Assembly: GCA_012103505.1 (NCBI GenBank)
Contig: WLWP01000001.1
Coordinates: 3,410,001 to 3,474,000 of the forward strand
Direction of reading: 5' to 3'
DNA length: 64,000 nt
Source of the DNA: Pseudomonadales bacterium
Lineage (GTDB): Bacteria > Pseudomonadota > Gammaproteobacteria > Pseudomonadales > Azotimanducaceae
In this document: positions 28,917 through 37,775 of the stretch, one piece after another
How the letters are laid out: each line of letters opens with the position of its first letter
Position numbering within the stretch: position 1 is the stretch's first letter
The notes under the pieces: model-generated
What the model saw: the letters and a program-made list of their open reading frames with translations, nothing else
Database searches by the model: none
Told to the model about the DNA's origin: nothing
Program-made: the position numbers and the translations under genes

Positions 28917-29948
28917 ATGCGTATACAGAATGTTTTGATCGTTATCACTCTGGGGTTGGCAAGTCATACTTGGTCGGCCACGCCGCTGTTCCCTGATGAC
29001 CCAAGTTCAGCCATAGCACTCTCTGCAACCCTGGAAGTGGATCTTAAAGCGTTGATGAAGGCTGGCGCGGAACTCCCTGGTGTATTCAAATTGCAGACAG
29101 CCAGTGGCGCTGATCAATCGTTTGCGGTCAAGGTTTCTCCACGCGGCAAAAGTCGTCAAGAACGATGTAGCTTTTATCCCTTGTGGCTAGATTTTAAGAA
29201 ATCAGAGCTACCTGACACCGTGCTTGCAGATCAGAACAAACTAAAGCTGGTCACCCACTGCTCGCGGTCCTTCTCCAGCCGCGGCTATGTTGCAGCCGAA
29301 ATGCTCGTTTATCGCCTACTTAATTTAATGACTGACGCGAGCTTTCGAGTACGCGCGATCAATATGACTTACCAAGACTCGAACACAGGAAAGTCGAGTA
29401 GCCATCCAGCTTTCTTCATCGAGCACAAACGAGCGATGGTAGAACGCCTGGGCGCCAGCTTAGTAGACCAGCCAAAATTAAAAGTGCGCGATCTCGATCC
29501 AGAAATGTCGGCAAGACTCGCTCTATTCCAGTACTTAGCGGGCAACACTGACTTTTCCATGACCCAAGGACCAGACCCCGAAGAATGCTGTCACAACGCC
29601 GTCCCGATTGCATTGACGGACAGTGCAAACACTGGCGTGGTCTCAATACCGTACGATTTCGACGTGACAGGGTTCGTCAACGTTCCCTATGCCGCTCCAG
29701 TTCCGAGTCTTGGTATTACCAGACTCACACAACGGCTCTACCGGGGTTACTGCGCGCACAACGAGCACTTGGCTAACGCGATCACCGAATTTCGAACACG
29801 CCAAGCAGACATCATCAATATGGTGGAATCTTTCGCCGACCTAGACGGGGTGCGCACCAAGAAACACGTCAAGTTCATCGAAGGGTTTTTCAAAACGGTA
29901 GGCAATGAGCGCACACAACAATCTCGTCTTTACAGAAAATGTCGTTGA
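28917..29948 (+). CDS. Secreted protein with kinase-fold-like (CotH/HipA-like) motifs
   Basis: 343 residues from ATG 28917 with a signal peptide ending near HTWSAT. Order of motifs: YVAAEMLVYRLLNLMTDASF, LALFQYLAGNTDFS, then IPYDFDVTGFVNVPYA and a Cys-containing LYRGYC segment. The GNTD-to-YDFD arrangement resembles the catalytic loop and metal-binding Asp of atypical kinases (CotH, HipA, FAM20 type), but the nucleotide-binding part is not obvious. I infer a periplasmic kinase-like fold; activity is unproven. It is convergent with the hydrolase operon at 29974-33886, whose last-listed gene also has a kinase-like tail. Confidence 0.6.
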   Translation: MRIQNVLIVITLGLASHTWSATPLFPDDPSSAIALSATLEVDLKALMKAGAELPGVFKLQTASGADQSFAVKVSPRGKSRQERCSFYPLWLDFKKSELPDTVLADQNKLKLVTHCSRSFSSRGYVAAEMLVYRLLNLMTDASFRVRAINMTYQDSNTGKSSSHPAFFIEHKRAMVERLGASLVDQPKLKVRDLDPEMSARLALFQYLAGNTDFSMTQGPDPEECCHNAVPIALTDSANTGVVSIPYDFDVTGFVNVPYAAPVPSLGITRLTQRLYRGYCAHNEHLANAITEFRTRQADIINMVESFADLDGVRTKKHVKFIEGFFKTVGNERTQQSRLYRKCR

Positions 29949-29973
29949 GCTGTTACACTGGCAACTCAGGCAG

Positions 29974-30882
29974 TCAGGCTCTTATCCAATCAGCTAGAAT
30001 TTTTGCCATGCGCGGATGGACGAGATAACCAACACTACTATGCGCGTTCGAACGTCCATAACGGACCGCGAGATTGTAGATTGTGAAATCCTCGATCTCG
30101 CTGACCATCCTGTGGTCAAGCATCGCTTTGAAGTCATCTCTTACCGTTTTGTCGTGACAAACGTAGTCATCTTCAGCGGATAAGTTGTACCAGCGCGATA
30201 TGTTGTTGGGATACCGCTCAACACCATTTTTGCTACTGCCTTGCAGCCGCCCCTGCACACTTCGATCACTCAGCGGTGAGCCCATGGAGACAAAGACAGA
30301 AACGCGATCCAGCAGTTCTTTTTCTCTACTAAGTGACCACAATGCATCAAACCCAATCACTGAACCAAGACAGTGACCAATTACTAAGACGTCTTCACCT
30401 TCGGCAAGGGAACGCTCAAGGCTTTCCTGCAGGCGGACTCGTACTTGCTCACCCCACGCGCCGCCACTCAAATAGTCGTGCAGCTCGGGTAATTTCTTCT
30501 TCACCAGCAGCCCACCCAGACCAACACTCGCACCCGCGTCCATCAGGAATTCTTTGGCTGCACTCTTGCCAGGTAGTGCGTCATAGTTGCGACGTCTAAA
30601 CTCCCGCGCTTTTTCAAGGTTGACGAGTTCACGCAGCGCTAACCGCCGATTTTCCATATCTAACGATGGATCAAACTCAGGCTCCATGAACGGCTCGAAA
30701 TTTTCAGCGTAATGAAAGAACTCTGAATCAACATCGGCGAACTTGTCCTTAAGCTTGGACTCGTCTCGTTTGAGGCCCTCGAGCAAAGCGTCACGCCACA
30801 CTTGATGTAGCTCATCTTCCACAGGCTTAGGACCGCAGCCATGCAACAGTAAGATTTTCTTTTTGCGACCACTCATACCCAA
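29974..30882 (-). CDS. Alpha/beta-hydrolase-like protein with Cys in the nucleophile elbow
   Basis: 302 residues from TTG 30882 (GGAGG seven bases upstream; ATG 30876 is the alternative). Oxyanion-type strand ILLLHGCG at the start; the nucleophile elbow reads GHCLGS with Cys171 where most lipases have Ser. A long charged insertion (about 25-130) precedes the elbow. Candidate acid in SAEDDYVCHD and candidate catalytic His in the last 30 residues. No signal peptide is seen. The substrate is unknown. The gene directly follows the beta-propeller lipoprotein, separated only by the stop codon. Confidence 0.7.
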   Translation of the reverse strand: MGMSGRKKKILLLHGCGPKPVEDELHQVWRDALLEGLKRDESKLKDKFADVDSEFFHYAENFEPFMEPEFDPSLDMENRRLALRELVNLEKAREFRRRNYDALPGKSAAKEFLMDAGASVGLGGLLVKKKLPELHDYLSGGAWGEQVRVRLQESLERSLAEGEDVLVIGHCLGSVIGFDALWSLSREKELLDRVSVFVSMGSPLSDRSVQGRLQGSSKNGVERYPNNISRWYNLSAEDDYVCHDKTVRDDFKAMLDHRMVSEIEDFTIYNLAVRYGRSNAHSSVGYLVHPRMAKILADWIRA

Positions 30883-31677
30883 CTACAAACCTCCCTCGTA
30901 GCGGGTTACCGTACCATGCTTTTTGCCTTCGTCTGCAATGTAGGTGGCGCCACCAAATACGGCCAATCCTTCCGCTTGCGGGTGGGATTTACGATTAGGG
31001 AGTTTGCCACCGCGCAAATATTCGCCGCGCGCAGATATGACCAACCACCTTTTTTCCCTGGCCGCCAGAATCAGAAAACCGCCATCGACTGTGGCAAGTG
31101 CTGAGGGGTGCAAGTCACCGTTTCTGGTCTCACCCAAACCAAGTGCACTCCACGGCACCGTTAAGTCTTGGCTCTCCAGACGCTCATTGTTTGCAACGTT
31201 CCAGACAAATATATTCAGGCTGCCGACTAGTGACTCATCTAGTGGTGTTTTGCAGAGGATGTAGGCCAAGTCATCTTGCAGTTCCAAGCCCTCGATCTCG
31301 CAGAGTGCCCCGAGGCCAGTGTCTACTTTGTCAAAGACCTCGTCTTGTGCCTCTATCGAACGTCGATAAAGAAGGCCATCACTGGTTACGACATAGATTG
31401 AGTGTGTGTTGGCAGCAATCCCTTCGAAGTCACCTTTGATCGGCTTATCACCAAAAGCACCAATGCGCTCAACCGTTTGGTTGGCAAAAGAAATACGGTA
31501 GATGCGTGCCTTTTCGTCTGCGATCGCAATTAAATCGTTACCAAATTGAGCGAGCCCAGAGATTTCTTTGAGTGGTTTTGGTAGACCTATCCTTGTTACA
31601 CCTTCATCTCCGCCACACCCAAACATGAGTAACAACGGAAGGAGAGCAAACCATCTACTTGAGATCGTTATCGTCAC
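30883..31677 (-). CDS. Beta-propeller-like lipoprotein (SdiA-regulated/esterase-like type)
   Basis: 264 residues from GTG 31677, overlapping the DUF4956 stop by 23 bp. Lipobox LLLMFGC (Cys about 21). The rest is a repetitive beta protein (ISGLAQFGNDLIAIADEKAR, DFEGIAANTHSIYVVTSDG, EIEGLELQDDLAYILCK, HPQAEGLAVFGGATYIADEG), where the EG(I/L)A repeats match SdiA-regulated/esterase-like propeller proteins. Probably anchored in the envelope facing the periplasm; ligand unknown. Confidence 0.72.
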   Translation of the reverse strand: MTITISSRWFALLPLLLMFGCGGDEGVTRIGLPKPLKEISGLAQFGNDLIAIADEKARIYRISFANQTVERIGAFGDKPIKGDFEGIAANTHSIYVVTSDGLLYRRSIEAQDEVFDKVDTGLGALCEIEGLELQDDLAYILCKTPLDESLVGSLNIFVWNVANNERLESQDLTVPWSALGLGETRNGDLHPSALATVDGGFLILAAREKRWLVISARGEYLRGGKLPNRKSHPQAEGLAVFGGATYIADEGKKHGTVTRYEGGL

Positions 31678-32302
31678 GACCTCGTCCTGTTAGGAACGAG
31701 AAAAATGGGGTTGTTAAATCAGAGCCGTAGTTCAACTTCCAGAGCAGCAAGTTCACGTAAACAAACCCAATCGAAACCACATAAGAAATCCCTAAGGCGC
31801 CGATACCCGCCCCTAAGCCGACGGCTATCGCGAGAAAGATATATAAGGCATGGGCAGGTTCTTCTAGAGAAAACCGAAATCTAACGGCAGCCACCACCCC
31901 CGCCAACGAGAAAGCCAAGGCGAGGCTGTTCTGCACAATCATCGCTATGCCCGCAACAATAACTGGTAACACCATTATCGTTTGCGCAAAGGACCTATCG
32001 ATCTGTTTGGTTCGCGTAGTGATGAAGTACACCCACGAGACGGGGACCATGATCAACACTGCCCCGGAAATCGCGAGCGCCAATGTCAGCGCTTCTATGT
32101 TATCAACAGCAAGCGGCGTGACCATTGTCGTCAGAACTTCTACATCGCTCGCGCCTTCAAGTAGATTCTCTACGCCACCGAAGGGTAGATACATCGCATA
32201 AGAGGGAAACGCCCGGACAAACCCTTCGACGAGTAGCCACAACAGCACGAAGTACACGGTAAGTGTAAACAGAGGATTCAGAACAGGCGTAGATCTACGC
32301 AT
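31655..32302 (-). CDS. DUF4956 membrane protein
   Basis: 215 residues from ATG 32302; a TTG at 32320 is possible. Three to four membrane segments and the DUF4956 core ALAFSLAGVVAAVRFRF followed by EEPAHALYIFLAIAVGLGAG. In other bacteria DUF4956 proteins often sit beside CotH-type kinases and VTC-like polyphosphate polymerase domains (established association), and here a kinase-like secreted protein lies at 28917. No VTC domain is present in the window. Function unknown. Confidence 0.85.
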   Translation of the reverse strand: MRRSTPVLNPLFTLTVYFVLLWLLVEGFVRAFPSYAMYLPFGGVENLLEGASDVEVLTTMVTPLAVDNIEALTLALAISGAVLIMVPVSWVYFITTRTKQIDRSFAQTIMVLPVIVAGIAMIVQNSLALAFSLAGVVAAVRFRFSLEEPAHALYIFLAIAVGLGAGIGALGISYVVSIGFVYVNLLLWKLNYGSDLTTPFFSFLTGRGRDDNDLK

Positions 32303-32344
32303 AGACTCGCAACCGCGCAATAGCTTTTACTAGATAATACGGGT

Positions 32345-33886
32345 TCACTCGTTGCTTGCCCACTGCAGGATCTTGTCCCTCCGCTTGAGGATTGCTTTGA
32401 TCTCTTTCGTGGTTAACAAATCACCCAACAGTTCGGCAAGATTCGTTTCACTCAACTCTAACAAATCGTTACGAAAGCCTGCGGCGGCTAACCGCGGTGG
32501 TTTGGAATAGACTGGCAACTTACTCGATGTTGGAAAAGCATTTGCATTCTCCAATGCCCTGATGCGCCAATCGCGTCTATCGTAGGTAAGATTGTCTAGG
32601 GTGCGGTCTACTTTGCCGATTAGCGAATCAAAAACTGCTAGTAAATCGAAGTCAGAGCCTGTCTCACAGTGGTTCGGCCGATAGAGATTTTTCTCCTGAC
32701 GTGTCCTTTCTGACAACAGCCGCGCTTTGACGCGGTGAATCCCCTTATCAACCACCTTGGTTGGCAACACCATGTTCATATCGAGATGTTCCGACAAAAG
32801 GAAGGCTGCTCGTGCCTTCTTCGCCGCTTTCTTGCTCATCTCAATAAACTCATACTCACTCTGGAGCTCTGCGTGAGCCCGTGCTCTCCTACCCTCGCGC
32901 CCTATCGGCGGGATCACTTCTCCCGTTGGTTTTAGCACTGACAGGACGGTTTCACCCGATTCCGTTCGAATCTCCAAAGCACGTGGCTGGCCCCGATATA
33001 CAGACGCTAGCATGCCAGTGTCGATAGCAAAGACTTGGTTATCTAGATATCCCTCAATCTCACGGGAGCTTGTTGGCGTGTGGCCCACAACAAGGCGACC
33101 AACACCGTGGTAGCTTAAAATGGTTGCCACGCTATTCATTTCTAACAAAGGGTGGCACGCCGTATTACCCCGGTACCACACGAGGCTTTGCGGACCTAGC
33201 TCGGATGCAGCCGTCGCTTTCTGCCACGCAATGTGGGTTTCTGGCAGAGCTTCTTGATAGGCACTTGCGTCTAAGAGACTCTGATCGGGACTCAATAGTC
33301 CTGACTTTTGCAGGCGGTCACCTTCAAACTCAACGCGACCAAACGCTTGCCAAAACTCACGGTTGAGTTCATTCAACGGCTTTAAACTTTGGCTAGAAAA
33401 ACCACCATGGCTGAATAGCGTGTCGTTGATCCGGACGACAACGGGCAATGTTCGTAGCCATTTGCCGTAAATTCCAGTTTCAGAAAACGCCTGGCGATGA
33501 CCCTCTCGGCCACCGACGGCCGCGAGTTCTTCGGCACTCACATCTCTAAGATCTCGCCCTAAGTTCATCAACTCATGGTTACCAACGAGAACATGCACCC
33601 GCCCTCCGGCTGCAACCGCCTCGTTCTGCAACCGCATCAGGAGATCCATCACCGCCTTCGATTCCGGTCCCCGATCAAGGAGATCGCCAACGCTAACGAG
33701 GTGCGTCTTTCCCGCACGCCAGTGGCCAGCTTGATCAATGATCTGAGTACCCTGCAAAAGTTCAATCAAGCTGGCATAGGCACCATGAACATCGCCGAAT
33801 GCGACCACACGTGACTCGGTATCGTAGCTCTCGGTCCAGGCGAGGCTCGGTAGTAGGCAGAAAAACAGCAAAAAGAGACGGTTCAT
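32345..33886 (-). CDS. Periplasmic PPP-family metallophosphatase with kinase-like C-terminal region
   Basis: 513 residues from ATG 33886. Signal peptide (to about SLAWTES), then a PPP-type phosphoesterase with all metal motifs: GDVHG (31-35), GDLLDRG, GNHE, SHGG and GHTP. This resembles the Shewanella-like phosphatase group. From about residue 345 the protein continues for 170 residues: ARAAFLLSEHLDMNMVLPT then FDSLIGKVDRTLDNLTYD and WRIRALENANAF. Asp427-x4-Asn432 has the spacing of a kinase catalytic loop, and the pattern matches the C-lobe of HipA/FAM20/PI3K-like kinases, with Glu446 where a metal-binding Asp is expected. First gene of a four-gene minus-strand operon. Confidence 0.8.
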   Translation of the reverse strand: MNRLFLLFFCLLPSLAWTESYDTESRVVAFGDVHGAYASLIELLQGTQIIDQAGHWRAGKTHLVSVGDLLDRGPESKAVMDLLMRLQNEAVAAGGRVHVLVGNHELMNLGRDLRDVSAEELAAVGGREGHRQAFSETGIYGKWLRTLPVVVRINDTLFSHGGFSSQSLKPLNELNREFWQAFGRVEFEGDRLQKSGLLSPDQSLLDASAYQEALPETHIAWQKATAASELGPQSLVWYRGNTACHPLLEMNSVATILSYHGVGRLVVGHTPTSSREIEGYLDNQVFAIDTGMLASVYRGQPRALEIRTESGETVLSVLKPTGEVIPPIGREGRRARAHAELQSEYEFIEMSKKAAKKARAAFLLSEHLDMNMVLPTKVVDKGIHRVKARLLSERTRQEKNLYRPNHCETGSDFDLLAVFDSLIGKVDRTLDNLTYDRRDWRIRALENANAFPTSSKLPVYSKPPRLAAAGFRNDLLELSETNLAELLGDLLTTKEIKAILKRRDKILQWASNE

Positions 33887-34034
33887 GACGACAACATATC
33901 CATCGCTTCACGGGATCACAAGGCAGTAATGTCTAGCTAATTTACGAAAACGTATTGAATACCCAACAATCCTCAAGGTCTTCTCAGCCCGGCCGATGAA
34001 TCGGTTATCCAGTGCTTCGCAACAAGGAAGGTGC

Positions 34035-35975
34035 ATGCACCCTACAGAAGAAACTAGCCCACGTTTTAAACTGGGCCTGCAAGACACATTCCGGATCATT
34101 TGGCCGTATGTCCGCCGCAACTTTATGCAGCAGGTACACGGTATTTGGTTCATCGTGACTTATCTGGTCGTGTTCCAGCTACTGGTGCTGCAACTGCCTA
34201 TCGTTCATGCGGGCATGGTTGCAGCCGGTATCTTTATCGTCGCACTCGGCCTCATGTTCTTTATGGAGGGGCTACGTTTAGGTCTCATGCCCTTTGGCGA
34301 GACTATCGGCAGCACGCTTCCAGCAAAAAGTAATATGGCCGTCATTCTACCCTTTGCCTTTCTACTCGGTGCGGGTGCAACATTCGCCGAGCCGGCTATC
34401 GCCGTACTCAAAGCTGCAGGCGCTGGAGTTAAGCCGACTGACGCGCCATTGCTTTATTCATTGCTCAACGATTTTTCCACTCAGCTTGTCAGCGCAGTGG
34501 GGGTAGGCGTTGGGTGCGCAGTTATGCTCGGCGTGCTCAGATTTTTCTTTGCTTGGCCATTAAAAAACTTAGCCATACCTAGCGTCGGTCTGCTCCTCGC
34601 ACTCTCAATGTACTTTTCACAGAATCCACTCCTCGCAGACATATTGGGGCTCGCCTGGGATTGTGGCGCCGTCACCACTGGGCCAGTCACCGTACCGCTG
34701 GTGCTTGCTCTCGGAATTGGTGTCTGTCGGGTTGTTAGCACGGGCACCGGCGATACTGGACATTCAGGCTTCGGTATCGTTACGTTGGCCTCTCTGTTTC
34801 CGATTCTTGCGGTTCTACTTCTGGGCCTCTACCACTACAAGGCTGAAGACTATTACGGTGCAGCCCACTACGAGGGTGAGATCGTCGAAGTGAGTCACGA
34901 AGACACCGTCGCAGCACCGAAATTGGATAAGCGCCTCGAACCTATCACGCTGACCGAATACAAACGCTTCAGTGAATCAGGACGCCTTCCCAACGACTAT
35001 TCACTTGAACTTGTGCATGGAGAACACACTCTCCAAGACGGCAAGATCATCGTCGACAATCCTGAAGTGATCGTCACCAAACTCTACAAGCGCGAGTTTA
35101 CTTTCACCGGAGAAGAAAACTGGGATCGCAACCTTGGATTTATGGATAGCCTGCAGACCGCAGCCCTCGACGCGTTACGAGCGATTGTGCCACTGTGTTT
35201 ATTCCTCTACCTCGTTCTTCGAGTCGTCCTGCGCCAAAAACTCGAGCAGGCCGCCGACGTCGGTATCGGCATAGGCTTTGCTTTAGGTGGTATGGCGTTG
35301 TTTGGCTTAGGTATCGCTCTAGGTCTCACCCCGCTCGGCAGTCAGTTGGGCGCGAATATCCCCATCAGCTTTGCCGAGATCGTGCCGCTAGGCCTGAACC
35401 ATGTTGAAGGCCCTTTCTTCGACGGCCACTTGGGTAAGTTCTTGGCGATCGGTTTTGCCTTTTTTCTTGGCTACGGGGCAACTCTCGCAGAACCGGCCCT
35501 CCACGCGCTGGGCGATACAGTGGAACGCATTACGGTTGGCGCTTTTCGCAAGCGTTTACTGATGCAATCAGTGGCGTTCGGCGTCGCCGTTGGCATTGCT
35601 GCGGGGATCTTTAAGATGGCCTACAACCTGCCTCTCTTCTGGATGCTCCTACCCCCGTACACATTGGTGATCGTGCTCACCTGGATCGCACCTCATACGT
35701 TTGTGAATTTCAGCTGGGACAGTGCGGGAGTTACCACGGGCCCGATCACCGTGCCTCTGGTGCTGGCCATGGGTCTTGGCGTCGGATCTAACATTCCAGG
35801 GGTATCGGACGGTTTTGGCATTCTTGCGCTCGCATCCGTCGGACCTATCCTGACAGTACTCACCGTTGGGCTATACACACAACACCAAGAACGCAAAAAC
35901 GCCCGATCTCTCCAAGCCGAGGCTCTCGCCGACGCGTCCATACCAGCAGCAAAGGCAGCCACCAATGTTTCGTAA
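34035..35975 (+). CDS. DUF1538 membrane protein, internally duplicated
   Basis: 646 residues from ATG 34035 (GGAAGG upstream). Two homologous membrane halves: the first has GATFAEPA, WDCGAVTTGPVTVPLVLALG and GFGIVTLASLFPILAVLLLG; the second repeats them as GATLAEPA, WDSAGVTTGPITVPLVLAMG and GFGILALASVGPILTVLTVG. A hydrophilic segment of about 110 residues lies between them. These are DUF1538 signatures. The duplicated, re-entrant-like layout suggests a transporter or channel; substrate unknown. The stop overlaps the start of a P-II-like gene by 11 bp, so translation is coupled and regulation of the membrane protein by the P-II-like partner is likely (inference). Confidence 0.87.
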   Translation: MHPTEETSPRFKLGLQDTFRIIWPYVRRNFMQQVHGIWFIVTYLVVFQLLVLQLPIVHAGMVAAGIFIVALGLMFFMEGLRLGLMPFGETIGSTLPAKSNMAVILPFAFLLGAGATFAEPAIAVLKAAGAGVKPTDAPLLYSLLNDFSTQLVSAVGVGVGCAVMLGVLRFFFAWPLKNLAIPSVGLLLALSMYFSQNPLLADILGLAWDCGAVTTGPVTVPLVLALGIGVCRVVSTGTGDTGHSGFGIVTLASLFPILAVLLLGLYHYKAEDYYGAAHYEGEIVEVSHEDTVAAPKLDKRLEPITLTEYKRFSESGRLPNDYSLELVHGEHTLQDGKIIVDNPEVIVTKLYKREFTFTGEENWDRNLGFMDSLQTAALDALRAIVPLCLFLYLVLRVVLRQKLEQAADVGIGIGFALGGMALFGLGIALGLTPLGSQLGANIPISFAEIVPLGLNHVEGPFFDGHLGKFLAIGFAFFLGYGATLAEPALHALGDTVERITVGAFRKRLLMQSVAFGVAVGIAAGIFKMAYNLPLFWMLLPPYTLVIVLTWIAPHTFVNFSWDSAGVTTGPITVPLVLAMGLGVGSNIPGVSDGFGILALASVGPILTVLTVGLYTQHQERKNARSLQAEALADASIPAAKAATNVS

Positions 35976-37143
35976 CGATCATACCCTTACGACCGTAACC
36001 TCAGTGTTACCCACGCGAACAGCACAAGAAGTGGCTAAACAGATAACGGCCGGACAAGACACCAACGCTCTATCATGGAAAGCGCGTGGTACGTTGTTGC
36101 ACGATCACTGGCTGAAGAAATTTCTACCAGCCATTAGTCCGGCAAAGACAATGCTGCAGATGGTTGTACCAGATACGGCGGTCGACCCGATCGTAAACAG
36201 CGTCATTCAAATAGGTAAGTTAAATTACCAAGCTACTGGCGCTGTATTCAGTACTCCGCATGACCACGCTTTCGTAGGGCCAGAATTTCCCGTCTGGCCT
36301 GGCGAAGAAAGCGGTCCAGGCCAAGAACACAAACTCAGCTCAGATCTTTGTCTCATCTTTTGTATCGTTAATCACGCCTTCAGCGAAAAGATGTCAAAGG
36401 CGGCGATTAGCGTTGGTGCCCACGGACCCATCGTCTATTACTGCGAAGGTCGTGGTTTGCGAGACCGACTCGGTTGGCTGCGCATCACGAAAGAACACGA
36501 AAAAGAAGTTTTGATGGTCATCGCGGATCAAAGCGAAGCAGAAGATATTTTTGATGCCATGTCCAAAGCCGGTGAACTCCATCTGCCTGGACGCGGATTT
36601 ATGTTCCGGCTCAGTATCGACAAAGGGCTGTTCAACATTCCAAGCCGCGTCGCGCATCACCATTACGATGCATCTATGCAGCAAGTCATCAACGCGATAG
36701 ACCATCTGCAAGGGCATTCTCATTGGCGAGACCAGTCCGTCTTTGAGGTGGGTGCGCAAGGTCGAGGCACCGGTATCGATTTAGAAAGACCGTTAGTCGA
36801 GGCAAAGCCTAAGACGTGTCTAACGACAATTATACGCCGAAGCCAAATGCAAGATATGGTCGATCTCTTACTCGATCATGGTGTACCCGGACTTAGTTTC
36901 AGCTTTGCCAGATACATAGATTTCGAAGAAGAAAAACGAATCAACCTTGCCCATGTCACGGAAGAATATGCCGTGATGCGCTCCATCACAGATGAAGATA
37001 CTTGTGTGAATGTGTGCCAAGAGATTGAAGATCACGCTGAAGGTTTGAATCTCTCAAACTTATGCGTCACCGTGAACTCTGTGGATCGGGTTGCCACATA
37101 CGTACCAGGGCACATCGACTATCGTTCAGACGACGCTGCCTAG
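35965..37143 (+). CDS. Multi-domain P-II-like (GlnB-fold) protein coupled to DUF1538
   Basis: 392 residues from ATG 35965, inside the last codons of the DUF1538 gene. No membrane helices. At least two P-II-like ferredoxin-fold stretches: one with VYYCEGRGLRDRLGW and GRGFMFRLSIDKG (about 150-230), and one with LTTIIRRSQMQDMVDLLLDHGVPG, here partly quoted as SQMQDMVDLLLDHGVPG, and SVFEVGAQGRGTGI nearby (about 260-390). An N-terminal VPDTAVDPIVNSVIQIG segment may be a further unit. P-II proteins bind nucleotides and small effectors and gate membrane transporters, which fits the coupling here. The effector is unknown. Confidence 0.75.
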   Translation: MFRNDHTLTTVTSVLPTRTAQEVAKQITAGQDTNALSWKARGTLLHDHWLKKFLPAISPAKTMLQMVVPDTAVDPIVNSVIQIGKLNYQATGAVFSTPHDHAFVGPEFPVWPGEESGPGQEHKLSSDLCLIFCIVNHAFSEKMSKAAISVGAHGPIVYYCEGRGLRDRLGWLRITKEHEKEVLMVIADQSEAEDIFDAMSKAGELHLPGRGFMFRLSIDKGLFNIPSRVAHHHYDASMQQVINAIDHLQGHSHWRDQSVFEVGAQGRGTGIDLERPLVEAKPKTCLTTIIRRSQMQDMVDLLLDHGVPGLSFSFARYIDFEEEKRINLAHVTEEYAVMRSITDEDTCVNVCQEIEDHAEGLNLSNLCVTVNSVDRVATYVPGHIDYRSDDAA

Positions 37144-37775
37144 GCGCGAGCTTCAGACTGTTCTAGACCTATTTTAAGTCGCACCAGTTCAGCGAGCGAA
37201 CGAGCCCCTGTTTTGTGCATCACCTGGCTGCGATGTATCTCAACCGTGCGTTCGCTAATTTCCAGCTCGATCGCAATCACCTTGTTCGCCTGACCCAGAC
37301 AAACGCGTTCAAATATTTCGGTTTCTCGGGGTGTCAGCTCAGCAACCAACTTCTCGGCTTCGCCACGATCTGCGCTGAGACTGCGACGCTCATCATCCAA
37401 CGTCAATGCCTCTGCGATTCGGTCCAAGAGTTCCTGATCCCGAAAGGGCTTACGGATAAAGTCGACTGCACCGCGTCGCATAGCATCGACGGCCATGGGA
37501 ATGTCGCCGTGTCCGGTAATGAAAATAATTGGTATGTTCGCGCTTCGCGTCGCTAACTCGTTCTGCAAATCCAACCCACTCATACCGGGCATTCTGATAT
37601 CCAGAACTAAGCATCCATTGCGGCCCGCATCGTAAGCCGCTAAAAATTCATCGGCGCTCGCAAATGCTTCATGGGCGATGTCTACAGATTCAAGCAACAT
37701 ACTGATCGAATCACGTACGCTCTCATCATCATCTACCACAAAAACCGTATCTACAGTTTCAACGAGATTATCCAT
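37140..37775 (-). CDS. fixJ: FixJ-type response regulator
   Basis: 211 residues from ATG 37775, overlapping the kinase stop by 8 bp, with GGAG upstream. Receiver domain (FVVDDDESVRDSIS; phosphoacceptor in CLVLDIRMPGMSGLDLQ), then a LuxR-type helix-turn-helix (LTPRETEIFERVCLGQANKV). Clear FixJ/TodT-type sequence. Partner of the heme-PAS kinase encoded directly upstream. Convergent with the P-II-like gene, whose stop it overlaps by 4 bp. Target promoters may be those of the Usp/small-peptide operon divergent from the kinase. Confidence 0.9.
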   Translation of the reverse strand: MDNLVETVDTVFVVDDDESVRDSISMLLESVDIAHEAFASADEFLAAYDAGRNGCLVLDIRMPGMSGLDLQNELATRSANIPIIFITGHGDIPMAVDAMRRGAVDFIRKPFRDQELLDRIAEALTLDDERRSLSADRGEAEKLVAELTPRETEIFERVCLGQANKVIAIELEISERTVEIHRSQVMHKTGARSLAELVRLKIGLEQSEARA

